Source: Actinobacteria bacterium OV320 (GTDB lineage: Bacteria > Actinomycetota > Actinomycetes > Streptomycetales > Streptomycetaceae). Taken from it: a DNA stretch of 64,000 bases. Below the pieces are notes generated by a model. It saw nothing but the letters and a program-made list of their open reading frames with translations, was not told the DNA's origin and ran no database searches. This document shows, piece after piece, positions 1 to 8,946 of this stretch; positions within the stretch are counted from its first letter, which is position 1; every line of letters begins with the position of its first letter. The DNA lies in NCBI GenBank assembly GCA_001298545.1, contig LJCX01000031.1, forward strand, positions 248,001 through 312,000, in the 5' to 3' direction. A program made the translations under genes and the position numbers.

Positions 1-1363
1 CCACCGCGCCCGGTGAGTCCAGCGGGATCAGCCACTCGCCGCCGCCCGAGCCCTCGATCTCCAGACGCAGGCTGCGGCCGGGGCGGCCCGCGGTCACCAG
101 GTGGCGGGTGCGCGAGGGCGTGGCGAGCCCCGCGCGGCGGCGGGCCGCGAGGGTCTCGGGCAGCATCCGCGCGGCGAGGTCGATCATGCCGTGCAGGTGG
201 CGTGCGGCGGGCGGCGCGTAGGGGTAGTCGACCGCTTCCGCGATGTCCTCGGCGTGCACCCAGCACTCGAAGGCCCGGTCCAGCATCGCGTCGCGCAGGG
301 GCAGTTCGAAGCCGCCGTACGACACCGGCATGGTGCCGGGGCCTCCTCCGGTGAAGGACACCGTCCGCACCAGGGCGTGGGTCTGTTCGCGCCAGGGGCC
401 GCGCACGGAACGAGTGGGCGGAAAGTGCGAGCCCGCCCAGAACGACTCCGTGCGCCGGGCCGGGGTGTCCACCGTCCCGCCCGACCCGGTCGCCCCGTCC
501 CGCCCGTGGCCCTTGTGCGTCTCGTCTGCCTCGTTCGTCTCGTTCGTCCCGTTCGCCTCGCCGTTCCCGCCCGGCCGGTCGCCGGTGGTGAACGGGGCCA
601 GCGGGTCGTCGAGCCCGAGGGCGAGGGCCACCAGCCCGTCCACGGCGAGCAGGTGGGCGATGACTCCGGCGACGGTGGTCCGGCGGCTCGTGGCCCCCTC
701 GCCGCGGAACCAGCGCAGCCGCACCGGGGCGTGCCACTCGGCGTCCCCGAAGTCCTGGAGCAGGGCGTCGAGCCGCGCGGTCTCGGCGTCGTACGACGCC
801 GCCCAGACGGGTACCGGGATGCGGGGCGGACGACGGTTCAGGCAGCCGTCGAGGACGCGGGTGCGCAGGCCCGGGTCGAGGTCGAGGCTCTCCGGGCGCT
901 GGAGCAGGCCGACCGCCTCGCGCAGCCGCCGTGCCTCGTCCGCGCAGGCTCCGCAGTCGCCGAGGTGCTCCTCGACGGCCGCCGTCTCCTCGGCCGAGCA
1001 GGCCGCCAGGGCCCAGGCGCCCAGCAGGGACTTGAGCACCGGGTGTTCGAGCGTGAGCGGTCCCGGGCCGGCCGGCTCCGCGGGCGGCAGCGGCAGCCCG
1101 CTGTCCTCCACGGAGGCGCGGGGGAGCGGGATGCGCGGCGGGCGGCCGGGTTCGCGCGCCGGAGGCGTGCCGCCGGGGCCGCTCGGTGCGTCGCCGTCGC
1201 CGTCGTCGCCGGACGCCGTTGCCCCGCCCTCCTCCGGAGGCCTCTCCTGGCGCCTCCTCTCGTCCCTCTTCTCGTCCTTCTCCTCGTCCTTCTCCTCGTC
1301 CCTCTTCATGTCCTCTTCGTTTCCGCCGTCCTCGGGCGGCGGGAACACGTTCTCGCCACTCAC
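1..1363 (-). CDS. Anti-sigma factor: zinc-finger (zf-HC2) domain fused to an MDMPI-like domain (3' end outside window)
   Basis: The gene runs off the left edge of the window. Reading from a GTG at 1363, the protein begins with a strongly charged Lys/Glu/Asp/Arg stretch. It then has an anti-sigma zinc-finger with the HxxxCxxC signature (EEHLGDCGACADE) and a long second part resembling the mycothiol-dependent maleylpyruvate isomerase/DinB-like fold. The GTG overlaps the stop codon of the sigma-factor gene by 4 bp, so the two are translationally coupled. The likely job is to bind and hold the ECF sigma factor encoded just upstream. The fused second domain could sense a thiol or other small molecule; that is inference. 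The frame appears open to base 1. Confidence 0.75.
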   Translation of the reverse strand, partial: MSGENVFPPPEDGGNEEDMKRDEEKDEEKDEKRDERRRQERPPEEGGATASGDDGDGDAPSGPGGTPPAREPGRPPRIPLPRASVEDSGLPLPPAEPAGPGPLTLEHPVLKSLLGAWALAACSAEETAAVEEHLGDCGACADEARRLREAVGLLQRPESLDLDPGLRTRVLDGCLNRRPPRIPVPVWAASYDAETARLDALLQDFGDAEWHAPVRLRWFRGEGATSRRTTVAGVIAHLLAVDGLVALALGLDDPLAPFTTGDRPGGNGEANGTNETNEADETHKGHGRDGATGSGGTVDTPARRTESFWAGSHFPPTRSVRGPWREQTHALVRTVSFTGGGPGTMPVSYGGFELPLRDAMLDRAFECWVHAEDIAEAVDYPYAPPAARHLHGMIDLAARMLPETLAARRRAGLATPSRTRHLVTAGRPGRSLRLEIEGSGGGEWLIPLDSPGAV

Positions 1364-1950
1364 GCCGCACCCCCGTATTCGGGCGGTGCCCCTGGGGCCG
1401 CCGAGTCGTGGGCGGTGGACAGGAGTTGCAGGCCGAGGCGGAGCCTGCGGCGGGCCTCGTCCTCGGTGACGCCGAGGTCGGCCGCGGTCTGGCGGTAGTC
1501 GCGCCGCTGGAAGTAGGCCAGTTCCAGGGCGGCGCGCAGCGGGGCGGGCATGGCCTGGACGATGTAGTCGGCGCGGGCGGCGACGGAGGCGTGCCGCACC
1601 CTGCGTTCCAGCTCCTCGGTCGCCTCGGCGGAGCCGGGACCGGCCTCGGCCAGCGCGGCGGTCTCGGTGGCGCGCAGGCGCTGCACGGCGAGGCGGTGGG
1701 TCAACGAGGCGACCCAGGTGCGCAGCGGGCCCTGCTTCGGGTCGTAGGCGTCGGGGTGTTCCCAGACATGCGCGAAGACCTCACGGGTGATGCCGTCGGC
1801 GGCCCGTTCGTCTCCGAGCACACGATGGGCGAGACCGTGCACGAGCGAAGCGAATCGGTCATAGAGCTCGCCGAGGGCGGCGGCCTCACCGCGTGCGAGT
1901 CGTTGCTGCATCTTGCGGTCCCAGCGGGGCGGTGCGTCCTTCTTCGCCAT
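1360..1950 (-). CDS. ECF-type RNA polymerase sigma factor
   Basis: A 196-residue sigma-70 family protein with only regions 2 and 4. The sigma-2 part lies around residues 22-90 (core FAHVWEHPDAYDPKQG, then TWVASLTHRLAVQRLR). The sigma-4 helix-turn-helix lies around residues 135-180 (ALELAYFQRRDYRQTAADLG). There is no region 1 or 3, which defines an ECF factor. The gene is followed by, and overlaps by 4 bp, a zinc-finger anti-sigma gene, the usual arrangement for a sigma factor released from its partner by a signal. The target promoters cannot be deduced from this window. Confidence 0.9.
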   Translation of the reverse strand: MAKKDAPPRWDRKMQQRLARGEAAALGELYDRFASLVHGLAHRVLGDERAADGITREVFAHVWEHPDAYDPKQGPLRTWVASLTHRLAVQRLRATETAALAEAGPGSAEATEELERRVRHASVAARADYIVQAMPAPLRAALELAYFQRRDYRQTAADLGVTEDEARRRLRLGLQLLSTAHDSAAPGAPPEYGGAA

Positions 1951-2275
1951 GCGGCCCCCTCACCCGTGCGCCTGCCTCTGCCTGTGCGTGTGTCCAGCCT
2001 GCGTCCACCGTCACCTCGAATGTAGTCGGCACGTCCGACAACGCACGCCCCTTTGTTTCAATGTGCGCCCCCTGTCCGCGAGAGGGTGGTATGGGCGGCC
2101 CCTACCCGACAGAGAAGGATCGAACCGGACGGTATGTGACTGGAACAAGCCTCTTTCTCTCCGTTTCTGTTTTTGCCTCGGTGTTTCGGGGCACGGCCGC
2201 TGGGCAGCCGCGCTGCAAGGAAGCGAAGGGACAGCTTCCGTTTTCCGCGAGCTACAGCGAGCGAAGGGCGTGGTG
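1951..2275. other. Intergenic region between divergent sigma-factor and STAS genes
   Basis: This 325-bp stretch separates the minus-strand sigma-factor gene from the plus-strand STAS gene and must hold both promoters. It is less GC-rich than its surroundings, with T-rich patches near 2150-2180. I could not identify convincing -35/-10 boxes or a repeated ECF-type motif. Open frames crossing it have no recognisable protein similarity. Confidence 0.5.
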
Positions 2276-2650
2276 GTGGCCTTCAAAGTGACCGGCTGGG
2301 AGCAGGGCGGATGGGCCGTGCTCCAGGTGTCGGGCGAGCTGGACCTGGTGACGTCGCCGGTACTGCGCCAGAAGGTGCACGACGAGGTGGCCGAAGGGCG
2401 CCACAGTCTCGTCCTGGACCTCTCCGAGGTGTACTTCTGCGACTCCAGCGGCGTCGGCGTCCTCATCGCCTCGCGCCGCCTCATCCGCTCCTGCCGGGGA
2501 CGGCTGCGCCTCATACTTCCCGCGCGGGGCGCGGCGGAGGACTCCCACGTCAACCGGGTGCTGGGCGCGCTGGGCGTCCGCCGCCTCTTCGACGTCTACG
2601 GGGACCTCGCGGCCGCCGTGGACGACGGGACGGAACCGCTCTCGGCGTAG
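2276..2650 (+). CDS. STAS-domain anti-sigma factor antagonist
   Basis: A protein of about 124 residues that is essentially one STAS domain. Its signature segment DLSEVYFCDSSGVGVLI carries the serine normally phosphorylated by a partner HATPase kinase. In this family the unphosphorylated form binds an anti-sigma factor and frees the sigma factor; the phosphorylated form is inactive. Three GTG codons in a row (2270, 2273, 2276) could start the protein; 2276 is chosen because GAAGGG at 2263-2268 then lies at a normal distance. No kinase partner is adjacent, but an HATPase protein of the right type is encoded at 8947. Confidence 0.85.
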   Translation: MAFKVTGWEQGGWAVLQVSGELDLVTSPVLRQKVHDEVAEGRHSLVLDLSEVYFCDSSGVGVLIASRRLIRSCRGRLRLILPARGAAEDSHVNRVLGALGVRRLFDVYGDLAAAVDDGTEPLSA

Positions 2651-2824
2651 GCCCGAGCGAGCCCGGACGGGGCTGTCTCCGCTACACCCTCGTCCCAGAA
2701 TTTCCCCGGTCTTGGCACAGGCGTCGCTTTCCCGCTGCCCGGGAGACGTCGGCGTCGTACGCTCCCTGCCGGAACCACTCCCAGCGGAATCTCCACGCGA
2801 TGACGTAAGGCGGCCCGAGAAGAC

Positions 2825-3337
2825 ATGGTCAGCAGTGAGTACGAACGCAGGATCGCCGCCCGGTTCGCCACCTTCGACCAGGACGGCAACGGCTACATCG
2901 ACCGGGCGGACTTCGGCGCGGCGGCCAAGGCGCTGCTCGCCGAGTTCGGCACCGCGGCCCGGTCCGACAAGGGGCAGGCGCTGTACGCGGGCGCCGAGGC
3001 GTTCTGGCAGGGCATGGCAGGCATCGCCGACCGGGACGGCGATCAGCGCATCAGCCGGGACGAGTTCGTGAACGGCGCGGTCAAGCGCCTGCGCGACAAC
3101 CCGGAGCGGTTCGCCGAGATCGCCCGCCCCTTCCTGCACGCGGCCCTGGACATCGCCGACCCCGACGGCGACGGCCGGGCCACGGTCGCGGACACGGTTC
3201 GGGTGCTCAGGGCGCTCGGAGCGCCCGAGGAAGTCGCCCGGGGAGCCGCGGACGTCCTCGACGCCGACGCGGACGGCAAGGTCGGAGAGGCAGAGATCGT
3301 CCCCGCCTTCGCCCGCTACTTCACGGTCGCCGAATAG
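2825..3337 (+). CDS. EF-hand calcium-binding protein (calerythrin/CabC-like)
   Basis: A soluble 170-residue protein with four EF-hand-like loops: DQDGNGYIDRADF, DRDGDQRISRDEF, DPDGDGRATVADT and DADADGKVGEAEI. The first two loops have the normal spacing and a terminal acidic residue. The third ends in Asp-Thr and may bind weakly. Size and layout match the calerythrin/CabC family of actinobacterial cytosolic calcium buffers or sensors; CabC-type proteins affect aerial growth in Streptomyces. It stands alone, 175 bp after the STAS gene, with no sign of an export signal. Confidence 0.9.
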   Translation: MVSSEYERRIAARFATFDQDGNGYIDRADFGAAAKALLAEFGTAARSDKGQALYAGAEAFWQGMAGIADRDGDQRISRDEFVNGAVKRLRDNPERFAEIARPFLHAALDIADPDGDGRATVADTVRVLRALGAPEEVARGAADVLDADADGKVGEAEIVPAFARYFTVAE

Positions 3338-3446
3338 CCCCCACCCGACCGGCCCCCACCCGACCGGGCAGTCGCCCGACCGGTACGCACCCGTGCCGCA
3401 CACACCCGCGCCGGACGCCTCCGAGCCGTAGGCACCCGCGCCGTGC

Positions 3447-4955
3447 TCAGTGGGAGAAGTGCTCGCGCAGCTTGTATTTCAGGACCTTGCGCAGCGTCTC
3501 GTTGCGCGGCAGGGCGTCCACCACCTCCAGCCGCTCCGGCAGCTTGTGGACCGACAGGCCGCCCGCGCGCAGATACGAGGTCATCGCCGCGAGCGTCAAC
3601 GGCTCCCCGGCTCCCGGCGCCCGTTCCACCACCGCGCACACCAGCTCCCCGCGCTCCGCGTCGGGCAGGCCGATCACCGCCACGTCCCCGACGGCCGGGT
3701 GGGCGGCGAGCAGGTCCTCGATCTCCTTGGCCGACACGTTCTCCCCCTTGCGGATGATGACGTCCTTCAGCCGCCCGGTGAGGACCAGATGCCCGCTGCC
3801 GGTCACATGCCCCAGGTCGCCGGTGCGCAGGAACCCCTCCGCGTCGAACGCCTCGGCCGTCTGGGCGGGATCCAGATACCCCTGGCACACGGCCTCGCCG
3901 CGCAGCCGCACCTCGCCGTCCACCACGCGTATCCGCATGCCCTCCGGCGGCCGGCCCTCCGTCGTCGCGAGGTTCTCCGCGGTGTCGTCCGGCGCCCCCA
4001 TGGTGATCATCGGCACCTCGGTCATCCCGTACCCGTGCGTCAGCTGCACCCCCATCTCGCGCACGACGGCGTGGTACACCTCGGGCGGCTTGGGCGCTCC
4101 GCCGCCCGCGAGCAGCCGCAGCGAGGGGATGAGCGGCGTGTCCGGCCGCTTGCGCTGCTCGGCGAGGAACATCGAGTAGAACGCCGTCGATCCGCCCGCG
4201 ACCGTCACCCCGTGCCGCCGGTACCCGTCCAGTGCGTCCGGCAGCGCGAAGTGCTCGAACATCACCGCGGGGAAGCCGTAGAGCAGCAGCATGACGGTGT
4301 AGTCGGGGCCGGCGATGTGGGCGTACGGGAACGCCATCGAGCCGACGTCGTCCGCGGTGAGGCGCAGCGCGTGGGCGAGGCAGGAGCCGCCGGCGATCAG
4401 CGAACGGTCGGTGTGCAGCACGCCCTTGGGATCGGAGGTGGTGCCCGAGGTCCAGTAGATCCAGCGCACCGAGGTGCCCTCGGCGGGCGGCGGCGGAAGC
4501 ACGGCCGGGTCCCCGTCGGGCAGCTCGTCGTACGCCTCGAAGACGCCCTTCGCGCCCAGCCGCCGTGCCATCTCGGCATGGTCGAAGCCCCGCCAGACGC
4601 CCGGCACCGCGAAGAACTCCGCCTTCGACTCGCTCAGCGCGAAGCCGACCTCGCGGTCGCGGTAGAACGGGATGACGGGCGACTGCACGGCCCCCAGGCG
4701 GGCCAGCGCGAAGGACAGGACGGCCGTCTCCAGGCGGGTGGGCAGCTGCCAGGCGACGACCGTGCCGGGGCGTACGCCCATGTCGTGCAGCCCGGCCGCG
4801 ACGCGCTCGGCGTTCTCGCGCAGCTCGCCGAAGGTCAGGGCCCGGTCGTCCTGGAGGAGGACCCGGCGGCCGGGGGTCAGGTCGGCGCGGTGGGCGAGCA
4901 GGTCCCAGAGGGTGCGGGACGCGCTCAGCTCGTGGGCGGTGGCGGTGTCGTTCAC
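3447..4955 (-). CDS. Acyl-CoA synthetase (AMP-forming, FadD type)
   Basis: A 502-residue adenylate-forming enzyme that activates a carboxylic acid to its CoA thioester using ATP. The AMP-binding P-loop is clear (YWTSGTTSDPKGVLHT), as are the hinge GRLKDVIIRKGENVS and the C-terminal lysine region (PRNETLRKVLKYKL). In that last motif the usual SGK is replaced by LRK, so the catalytic lysine is kept. Start is GTG at 4955, with AGGGGG (top-strand complement at 4961-4966) as ribosome-binding site. A palindromic operator lies 19 bp upstream, and the gene diverges from the amidohydrolase/acyl-CoA dehydrogenase operon. It probably feeds the substrate acid into that pathway; the substrate is unknown. 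Confidence 0.9.
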   Translation of the reverse strand: MNDTATAHELSASRTLWDLLAHRADLTPGRRVLLQDDRALTFGELRENAERVAAGLHDMGVRPGTVVAWQLPTRLETAVLSFALARLGAVQSPVIPFYRDREVGFALSESKAEFFAVPGVWRGFDHAEMARRLGAKGVFEAYDELPDGDPAVLPPPPAEGTSVRWIYWTSGTTSDPKGVLHTDRSLIAGGSCLAHALRLTADDVGSMAFPYAHIAGPDYTVMLLLYGFPAVMFEHFALPDALDGYRRHGVTVAGGSTAFYSMFLAEQRKRPDTPLIPSLRLLAGGGAPKPPEVYHAVVREMGVQLTHGYGMTEVPMITMGAPDDTAENLATTEGRPPEGMRIRVVDGEVRLRGEAVCQGYLDPAQTAEAFDAEGFLRTGDLGHVTGSGHLVLTGRLKDVIIRKGENVSAKEIEDLLAAHPAVGDVAVIGLPDAERGELVCAVVERAPGAGEPLTLAAMTSYLRAGGLSVHKLPERLEVVDALPRNETLRKVLKYKLREHFSH

Positions 4956-4973
4956 GTCGGCCCCCTGGCGTAA

Positions 4974-4988
4974 CTGACGGGCTGTCAG
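4974..4988. promoter_or_regulatory. Regulon operator, site 1
   Basis: CTGACGGGCTGTCAG, a near-perfect 15-bp palindrome 19 bp upstream of the acyl-CoA synthetase start. It matches the consensus CTGACGGNCCGTCAG shared by at least 15 sites in this window, and is the more ligase-proximal of two copies between the divergent genes. Confidence 0.85.
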
Positions 4989-5062
4989 ATTTTGGGCAGA
5001 GCGTAGGGCCGGTCGCCTTGTCGGTCCAGGGGGCGGGGGCTAGCCTGCTGGGGAGAAGTAAT

Positions 5063-5077
5063 CTGACGGGTCATCAG
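5063..5077. promoter_or_regulatory. Regulon operator, site 2
   Basis: CTGACGGGTCATCAG lies 74 bp before the amidohydrolase start at 5152, in the same divergent intergenic region as site 1. The outer half-sites and AT flanks match the other copies. It probably covers the promoter of the rightward operon. Confidence 0.85.
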
Positions 5078-5151
5078 ATAGCTTCAGTCAGCTCGGACAG
5101 CCGGAACACGTCCATCGGACAACCGGCGTTCCGCCAGGCGGAGGGGAAGCC

Positions 5152-6348
5152 ATGAGCACCGAACTGCCGCGCATCGTCAGCGTCGACGACCATGTGATCG
5201 AGCCCGCGCACCTCTTCGCGACCTGGCTGCCGCAGAAGTACCGGGACCGGGGGCCGCAGCCCCTCACCGCGGGGATCGGTGAGCTCGCCTACGTTGCCGG
5301 GAAGTACCAGATCACGATGGACCCGGACGGCCAGCCCACCGACTGGTGGATCTACGAGGACCTGAAGTTCCCGTACAAGCGCAACATCGCCGCCGTCGGC
5401 TTCGACCGGGACGAGATGACGCTGGAGGGCATCACCCGGGAGGAGATGCGGCGCGGCTGCTGGGACCCGAAGGCACGGCTGGCGGACATGGACCTCAACC
5501 ACGTCGAGGCCTCCCTCTGCTTCCCCTCCTTCCCCCGCTTCTGCGGACAGACCTTCGCCGAGGCGCACGACAAGGAGGTCGCGCTGGCCTGTGTGCGCGC
5601 CTACAACGACTGGATGGTCGAGGAGTGGTGCGGGGACAGCGGCGGACGGCTGATCCCGCTCTGCCTGATCCCCCTGTGGGACATCGACCTGGCGGTCGCC
5701 GAGATCCGGCGCAACGCGGCCCGCGGGGTGCGCGCGGTGACCTTCTCCGAGATCCCCAGCCACCTCGGGCTGCCGTCGATCCACTCGGGCTACTGGGACC
5801 CGTTCTTCGCGGTGTGCGAGGAGACCGGCACGGTCGTCAACATGCACATCGGTTCGTCCTCGCAGATGCCGGCCGCCTCGCCGGACGCACCGCCGGCCGT
5901 CCAGGCGTCCCTTTCGTTCAACAATGCGATGGCCTCGATGATGGACTACCTCTTCAGCGGGGTGCTGGTGAAGTTCCCGCGCCTCAAACTCGCCTACTCC
6001 GAGGGCCAGATGGGCTGGATCCCGTACGCCCTGGAGCGTGCCGACGACGTCTGGGAGGAGCACCGCGCGTGGGGCGGGGTCAGGGACATCGTCCCCGAGC
6101 CGCCGTCCACGTACTACTACCGGCAGATGTTCTGCTGCTTCTTCCGCGACAAGCACGGGGTCGCGTCCCTGGACGTGGTGGGGCGCGACAACGCGACCTT
6201 CGAGACCGACTACCCGCACGTCGACTCGACCTTCCCGCACACCAAGGAGGTCGCCCTCGACCACGTCAAGGGCCTCGACGACGAGACGGTCTACAAGCTC
6301 ATGCGGGGCAACGCGATCCGCATGCTGGACCTGGACCTCGACAAGTAG
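5152..6348 (+). CDS. Amidohydrolase family 2 protein (ACMSD-like TIM barrel), copy 1
   Basis: A 398-residue metal-dependent hydrolase/decarboxylase-type TIM-barrel protein. Visible landmarks are the N-terminal metal motif VSVDDHVIEP, the central histidine in NMHIGSSS, and the C-terminal ETDYPHVDSTFPHT, whose aspartate is expected to be catalytic. The start ATG at 5152 follows GAGGGGA. It is the first gene of an operon with two acyl-CoA dehydrogenases and sits behind operator site 2. A close paralogue is encoded at 52693, also behind a copy of the operator. Proteins of this type can hydrolyse or decarboxylate ring-derived acids; the actual reaction here is unknown. Confidence 0.85.
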   Translation: MSTELPRIVSVDDHVIEPAHLFATWLPQKYRDRGPQPLTAGIGELAYVAGKYQITMDPDGQPTDWWIYEDLKFPYKRNIAAVGFDRDEMTLEGITREEMRRGCWDPKARLADMDLNHVEASLCFPSFPRFCGQTFAEAHDKEVALACVRAYNDWMVEEWCGDSGGRLIPLCLIPLWDIDLAVAEIRRNAARGVRAVTFSEIPSHLGLPSIHSGYWDPFFAVCEETGTVVNMHIGSSSQMPAASPDAPPAVQASLSFNNAMASMMDYLFSGVLVKFPRLKLAYSEGQMGWIPYALERADDVWEEHRAWGGVRDIVPEPPSTYYYRQMFCCFFRDKHGVASLDVVGRDNATFETDYPHVDSTFPHTKEVALDHVKGLDDETVYKLMRGNAIRMLDLDLDK

Positions 6349-6382
6349 CCGGGGCCGGGACCAGGGCAGGGGGATCAGGACC

Positions 6383-7516
6383 ATGGACCTCGCGGACAGC
6401 CCCGAGGACGCGGAGTTCCGGGCCGGGCTGCGCGAGTGGCTCGGCAAGGTGCTGCCCACGCTCCCGCCGAAGCCCTCCCCGGACGACTGGCCGGGCCGCC
6501 GCGCCTACGACCTCGGCTGGCAGCGGACGCTGTACGAGGCCGGGTACGCCGATGTGCACTGGCAGGCCTCGCCCGGCGTCCGCCTGATCTTCCTGGAGGA
6601 GACGGAGAGGGCCGGCGCGCCCTACGTGGGGGCCGGCTTCGTCGGACTGCTGCACGCCGGGCCGACGATCGCCGCCGAGGGAACGGCCGAACAGCGGGCC
6701 CGCTGGCTGCCGCCCATCCTGCGCGGCGAGGAGGTGTGGTGCCAGGGCTTCAGCGAGCCCGACGCCGGGTCGGACCTCGCGGCGCTGCGCACGCGCGCGT
6801 GGCGCGACGGCGACGACTACGTGGTGAGCGGGTCCAAGATCTGGACCTCGCACGCGGAGGTCGCCGACTGGTGCGAACTGCTGGTCCGCACGGATCCGGC
6901 GGCGCCCAAGCACCGGGGCATCACCTGGCTGGCCATGCCCATGGACGCCCCCGGCATCACCGTACGGCCGCTGCGCACCCTCGCCGGATCCGCGGAGTTC
7001 GCCGAGGTGTTCCTCGACGAGGTGCGGGTGCCGGTCACCCATCGGGTGGGGGCGGAGAACGACGGCTGGCGGGTGACGATGGTGACGCTGTCGTTCGAGC
7101 GCGGCACCGCCTTCGTGGGCGAGGTCGTCGCCTGCCGGCGCGTGCTGGGCGAACTCGCCGTGGAGGCACGGAGGAACGGACGCTGGGACGATCCCGCCCT
7201 GCGGCGGCGGCTGGGCGCCCTCAACGCCGAGTTCCGGGCGCTCTGGCGGCTGACGCAGTGGAGCGTGAGCGAGGCGGAGGCCGAAGGCGGCCTGCCGGGC
7301 GTCGGGGGTTCGGTTTTCAAACTGAGGTACTCGCAGGCCCGCCAGGAGCTGTACGACACGGCCGCCGACGTCCTGGGCGAGGAGTCCCTCGACACCGACC
7401 GCCCCTGGGTCCACGACCGGCTCTCCTCCCTCTCGTACACCATCGCGGCCGGGACCTCGCAGATCCAGCGGAACATCGTGGCCGAACGGATCCTGGGCCT
7501 GCCGAAGGGACGGTGA
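6383..7516 (+). CDS. Acyl-CoA dehydrogenase, larger subunit type (FadE), copy 1
   Basis: A 377-residue FAD-dependent acyl-CoA dehydrogenase. The flavin/substrate segment WCQGFSEPDAGSDLAALRTR and the C-terminal GTSQIQRNIVAERILGLP are clear. The glutamate that MCAD uses as catalytic base just before GTSQIQR is replaced (AAGTSQIQR). A glutamate is present in SFERG near residue 239, which by eye matches the isovaleryl-CoA dehydrogenase-type base position. It lies 34 bp after the amidohydrolase and 9 bp before a shorter acyl-CoA dehydrogenase. The pair suggests a heteromeric enzyme like the steroid side-chain ChsE complexes of mycobacteria; that is inference from layout. Confidence 0.9.
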   Translation: MDLADSPEDAEFRAGLREWLGKVLPTLPPKPSPDDWPGRRAYDLGWQRTLYEAGYADVHWQASPGVRLIFLEETERAGAPYVGAGFVGLLHAGPTIAAEGTAEQRARWLPPILRGEEVWCQGFSEPDAGSDLAALRTRAWRDGDDYVVSGSKIWTSHAEVADWCELLVRTDPAAPKHRGITWLAMPMDAPGITVRPLRTLAGSAEFAEVFLDEVRVPVTHRVGAENDGWRVTMVTLSFERGTAFVGEVVACRRVLGELAVEARRNGRWDDPALRRRLGALNAEFRALWRLTQWSVSEAEAEGGLPGVGGSVFKLRYSQARQELYDTAADVLGEESLDTDRPWVHDRLSSLSYTIAAGTSQIQRNIVAERILGLPKGR

Positions 7517-7525
7517 CTCTCCGAC

Positions 7526-8410
7526 ATGCGTTTTCGACTGACGGAGGACCAGCGGGCGCTGCGGGACGGTGTGCGGGGGCTGTTGGCGCGCCGCTTCGAC
7601 CGGGCGGCGCTGCGGGCCGCCGTGGACCGGCCGGGGCGGCTGGACCGGGCGCTGTGGCGTGAGCTGGGGGCGGCCGGGTTCTTCGCGCTGCGGCTGCCCG
7701 AGGCGGACGGCGGGGTCGGACTCGGGCTGCCCGAGACCGTGTTGGCGTTCGAGGAGGCCGGCCGGGCCCTGCTGCCGGGGCCGCTCGTGGCCACCCACCT
7801 CGCGGCGGGCCGCGTGCCCGGCGCGGCCGAGGGGGAGACGGTCGTGGCGGCCGTGGACGGCGGCGGGCTGGTGGAGTGGCTGACGGAGGCGGACGTCGTG
7901 TGCGGGGAGGCCGGCGGGGCCGTGCCGCTGCGGTCGGTGGATCCGCTGACGCCGCTGCACCGCGTTCCGGGCGTCTCGGCGGCCGTGGATCCCGTCGCCG
8001 TTCTCCTCACCGCGGCCGAGCAGCTCGGCACGGCCACGCGCGCGTGCGAGCTCGCCGTGCAACACGCCCGGGCGCGCGAGCAGTTCGGGCAGCCGATCGG
8101 CGCCTTCCAGGCGGTCAAGCATCTGTGCGCGGAACTGCTGGTGCGGGTCGAGGTGGCCCGCGCGGCGGTCTACGCGGCCGCCGTCACCGCAGACCCGGCC
8201 GACATCGCGGCCGCCCGGCTGCTCGCCGACGAGGCCGCCGTGCGCGGCGCGCGCGACTGCCTCCAGGTACACGGCGGCATGGGCTTCACCTGGGAGGCGG
8301 ACGTACATCTGCTGCTCAAGCGGGCCTGGCTGCGCACCCGGCGTGCCGGTGGCGGTACGGAGAGTGAGGAACTGCTCGCGGCCGACCTGCTGTCCGGAGG
8401 GGTCCGTTAG
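7526..8410 (+). CDS. Acyl-CoA dehydrogenase, short subunit type, copy 1
   Basis: A 294-residue acyl-CoA dehydrogenase-like protein, well below the usual 370-390. The N-terminal helical domain (LTEDQRALRDGVRGLLARR) and C-terminal domain (AREQFGQPIGAFQAVKH; QVHGGMGFTWEADVHLLLKR) are intact. Much of the middle beta-domain is missing or reduced. Such shortened proteins are typical of the non-catalytic or FAD-sharing partner in alpha2beta2 acyl-CoA dehydrogenases. It follows the larger subunit by only 9 bp, supporting co-translation and assembly. It is the last gene of the operon begun at 5152. Confidence 0.88.
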   Translation: MRFRLTEDQRALRDGVRGLLARRFDRAALRAAVDRPGRLDRALWRELGAAGFFALRLPEADGGVGLGLPETVLAFEEAGRALLPGPLVATHLAAGRVPGAAEGETVVAAVDGGGLVEWLTEADVVCGEAGGAVPLRSVDPLTPLHRVPGVSAAVDPVAVLLTAAEQLGTATRACELAVQHARAREQFGQPIGAFQAVKHLCAELLVRVEVARAAVYAAAVTADPADIAAARLLADEAAVRGARDCLQVHGGMGFTWEADVHLLLKRAWLRTRRAGGGTESEELLAADLLSGGVR

Positions 8411-8946
8411 GGGCGCCTGCCTGCGGTGACGGCGGGGGTGGCGCTCGGACGACCGTACGGGTGTCGCGGATTGTGGCATACCCGAATCACGGAGCGTTGA
8501 TATCGGGTTGTGTCCGATGCGTGACCCGTCACGGCCTGGAGTCGGCGGGCTCCTCCGGTACCTTCTGTGGGATGCGAGCGGTTCCGAGCATGAGCCATGC
8601 CGGTGGTGCCCCTGGGGCGGTGCCGGATCCGGCGGTGCGCGCCGCCGCTCGCAGGGCGGACGGGCTTCTGGGGCCCGCCTGTTCGACTCCCCGCAACGAG
8701 CGTCGCACAGTATGCCGCACGGGTACTCCTTCGCGCTGGAATATGCCCGAAGCGCTTGTTGAGGTGACTGTATGTCAACCAAGCTGTCTCGTAAGGGATT
8801 CACGTTCCGTCACCCTGCCTCTGGCTGTTGTTCTGGCCATGCAGAAAATGGCTACGATCGTGGCCCCCGTCGTCATGGTGCACACGCGGCTCGCGTGGCT
8901 TGCGTGGCGCACGGCCATGTGTCCGCCGGTTCGGATGGTGTGAGCG
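8411..8946. other. Intergenic region, no supported gene
   Basis: This 536-bp region lies between the acyl-CoA dehydrogenase operon and the HATPase gene. An ATG at 8772 preceded by TTGAGGTG starts a 73-codon open frame, but it runs into the HATPase gene in another frame and its product looks like no known family. The region must hold the HATPase promoter. I saw no operator copy and no strong terminator hairpin. Confidence 0.4.

Noticed and set aside
101..1498. Long plus-strand open frames of 408-465 codons
   Set aside because: They are opposite-strand shadows of the anti-sigma and sigma genes: arginine/valine-rich and without any family motif, while the minus strand shows clear zinc-finger and sigma-factor domains.
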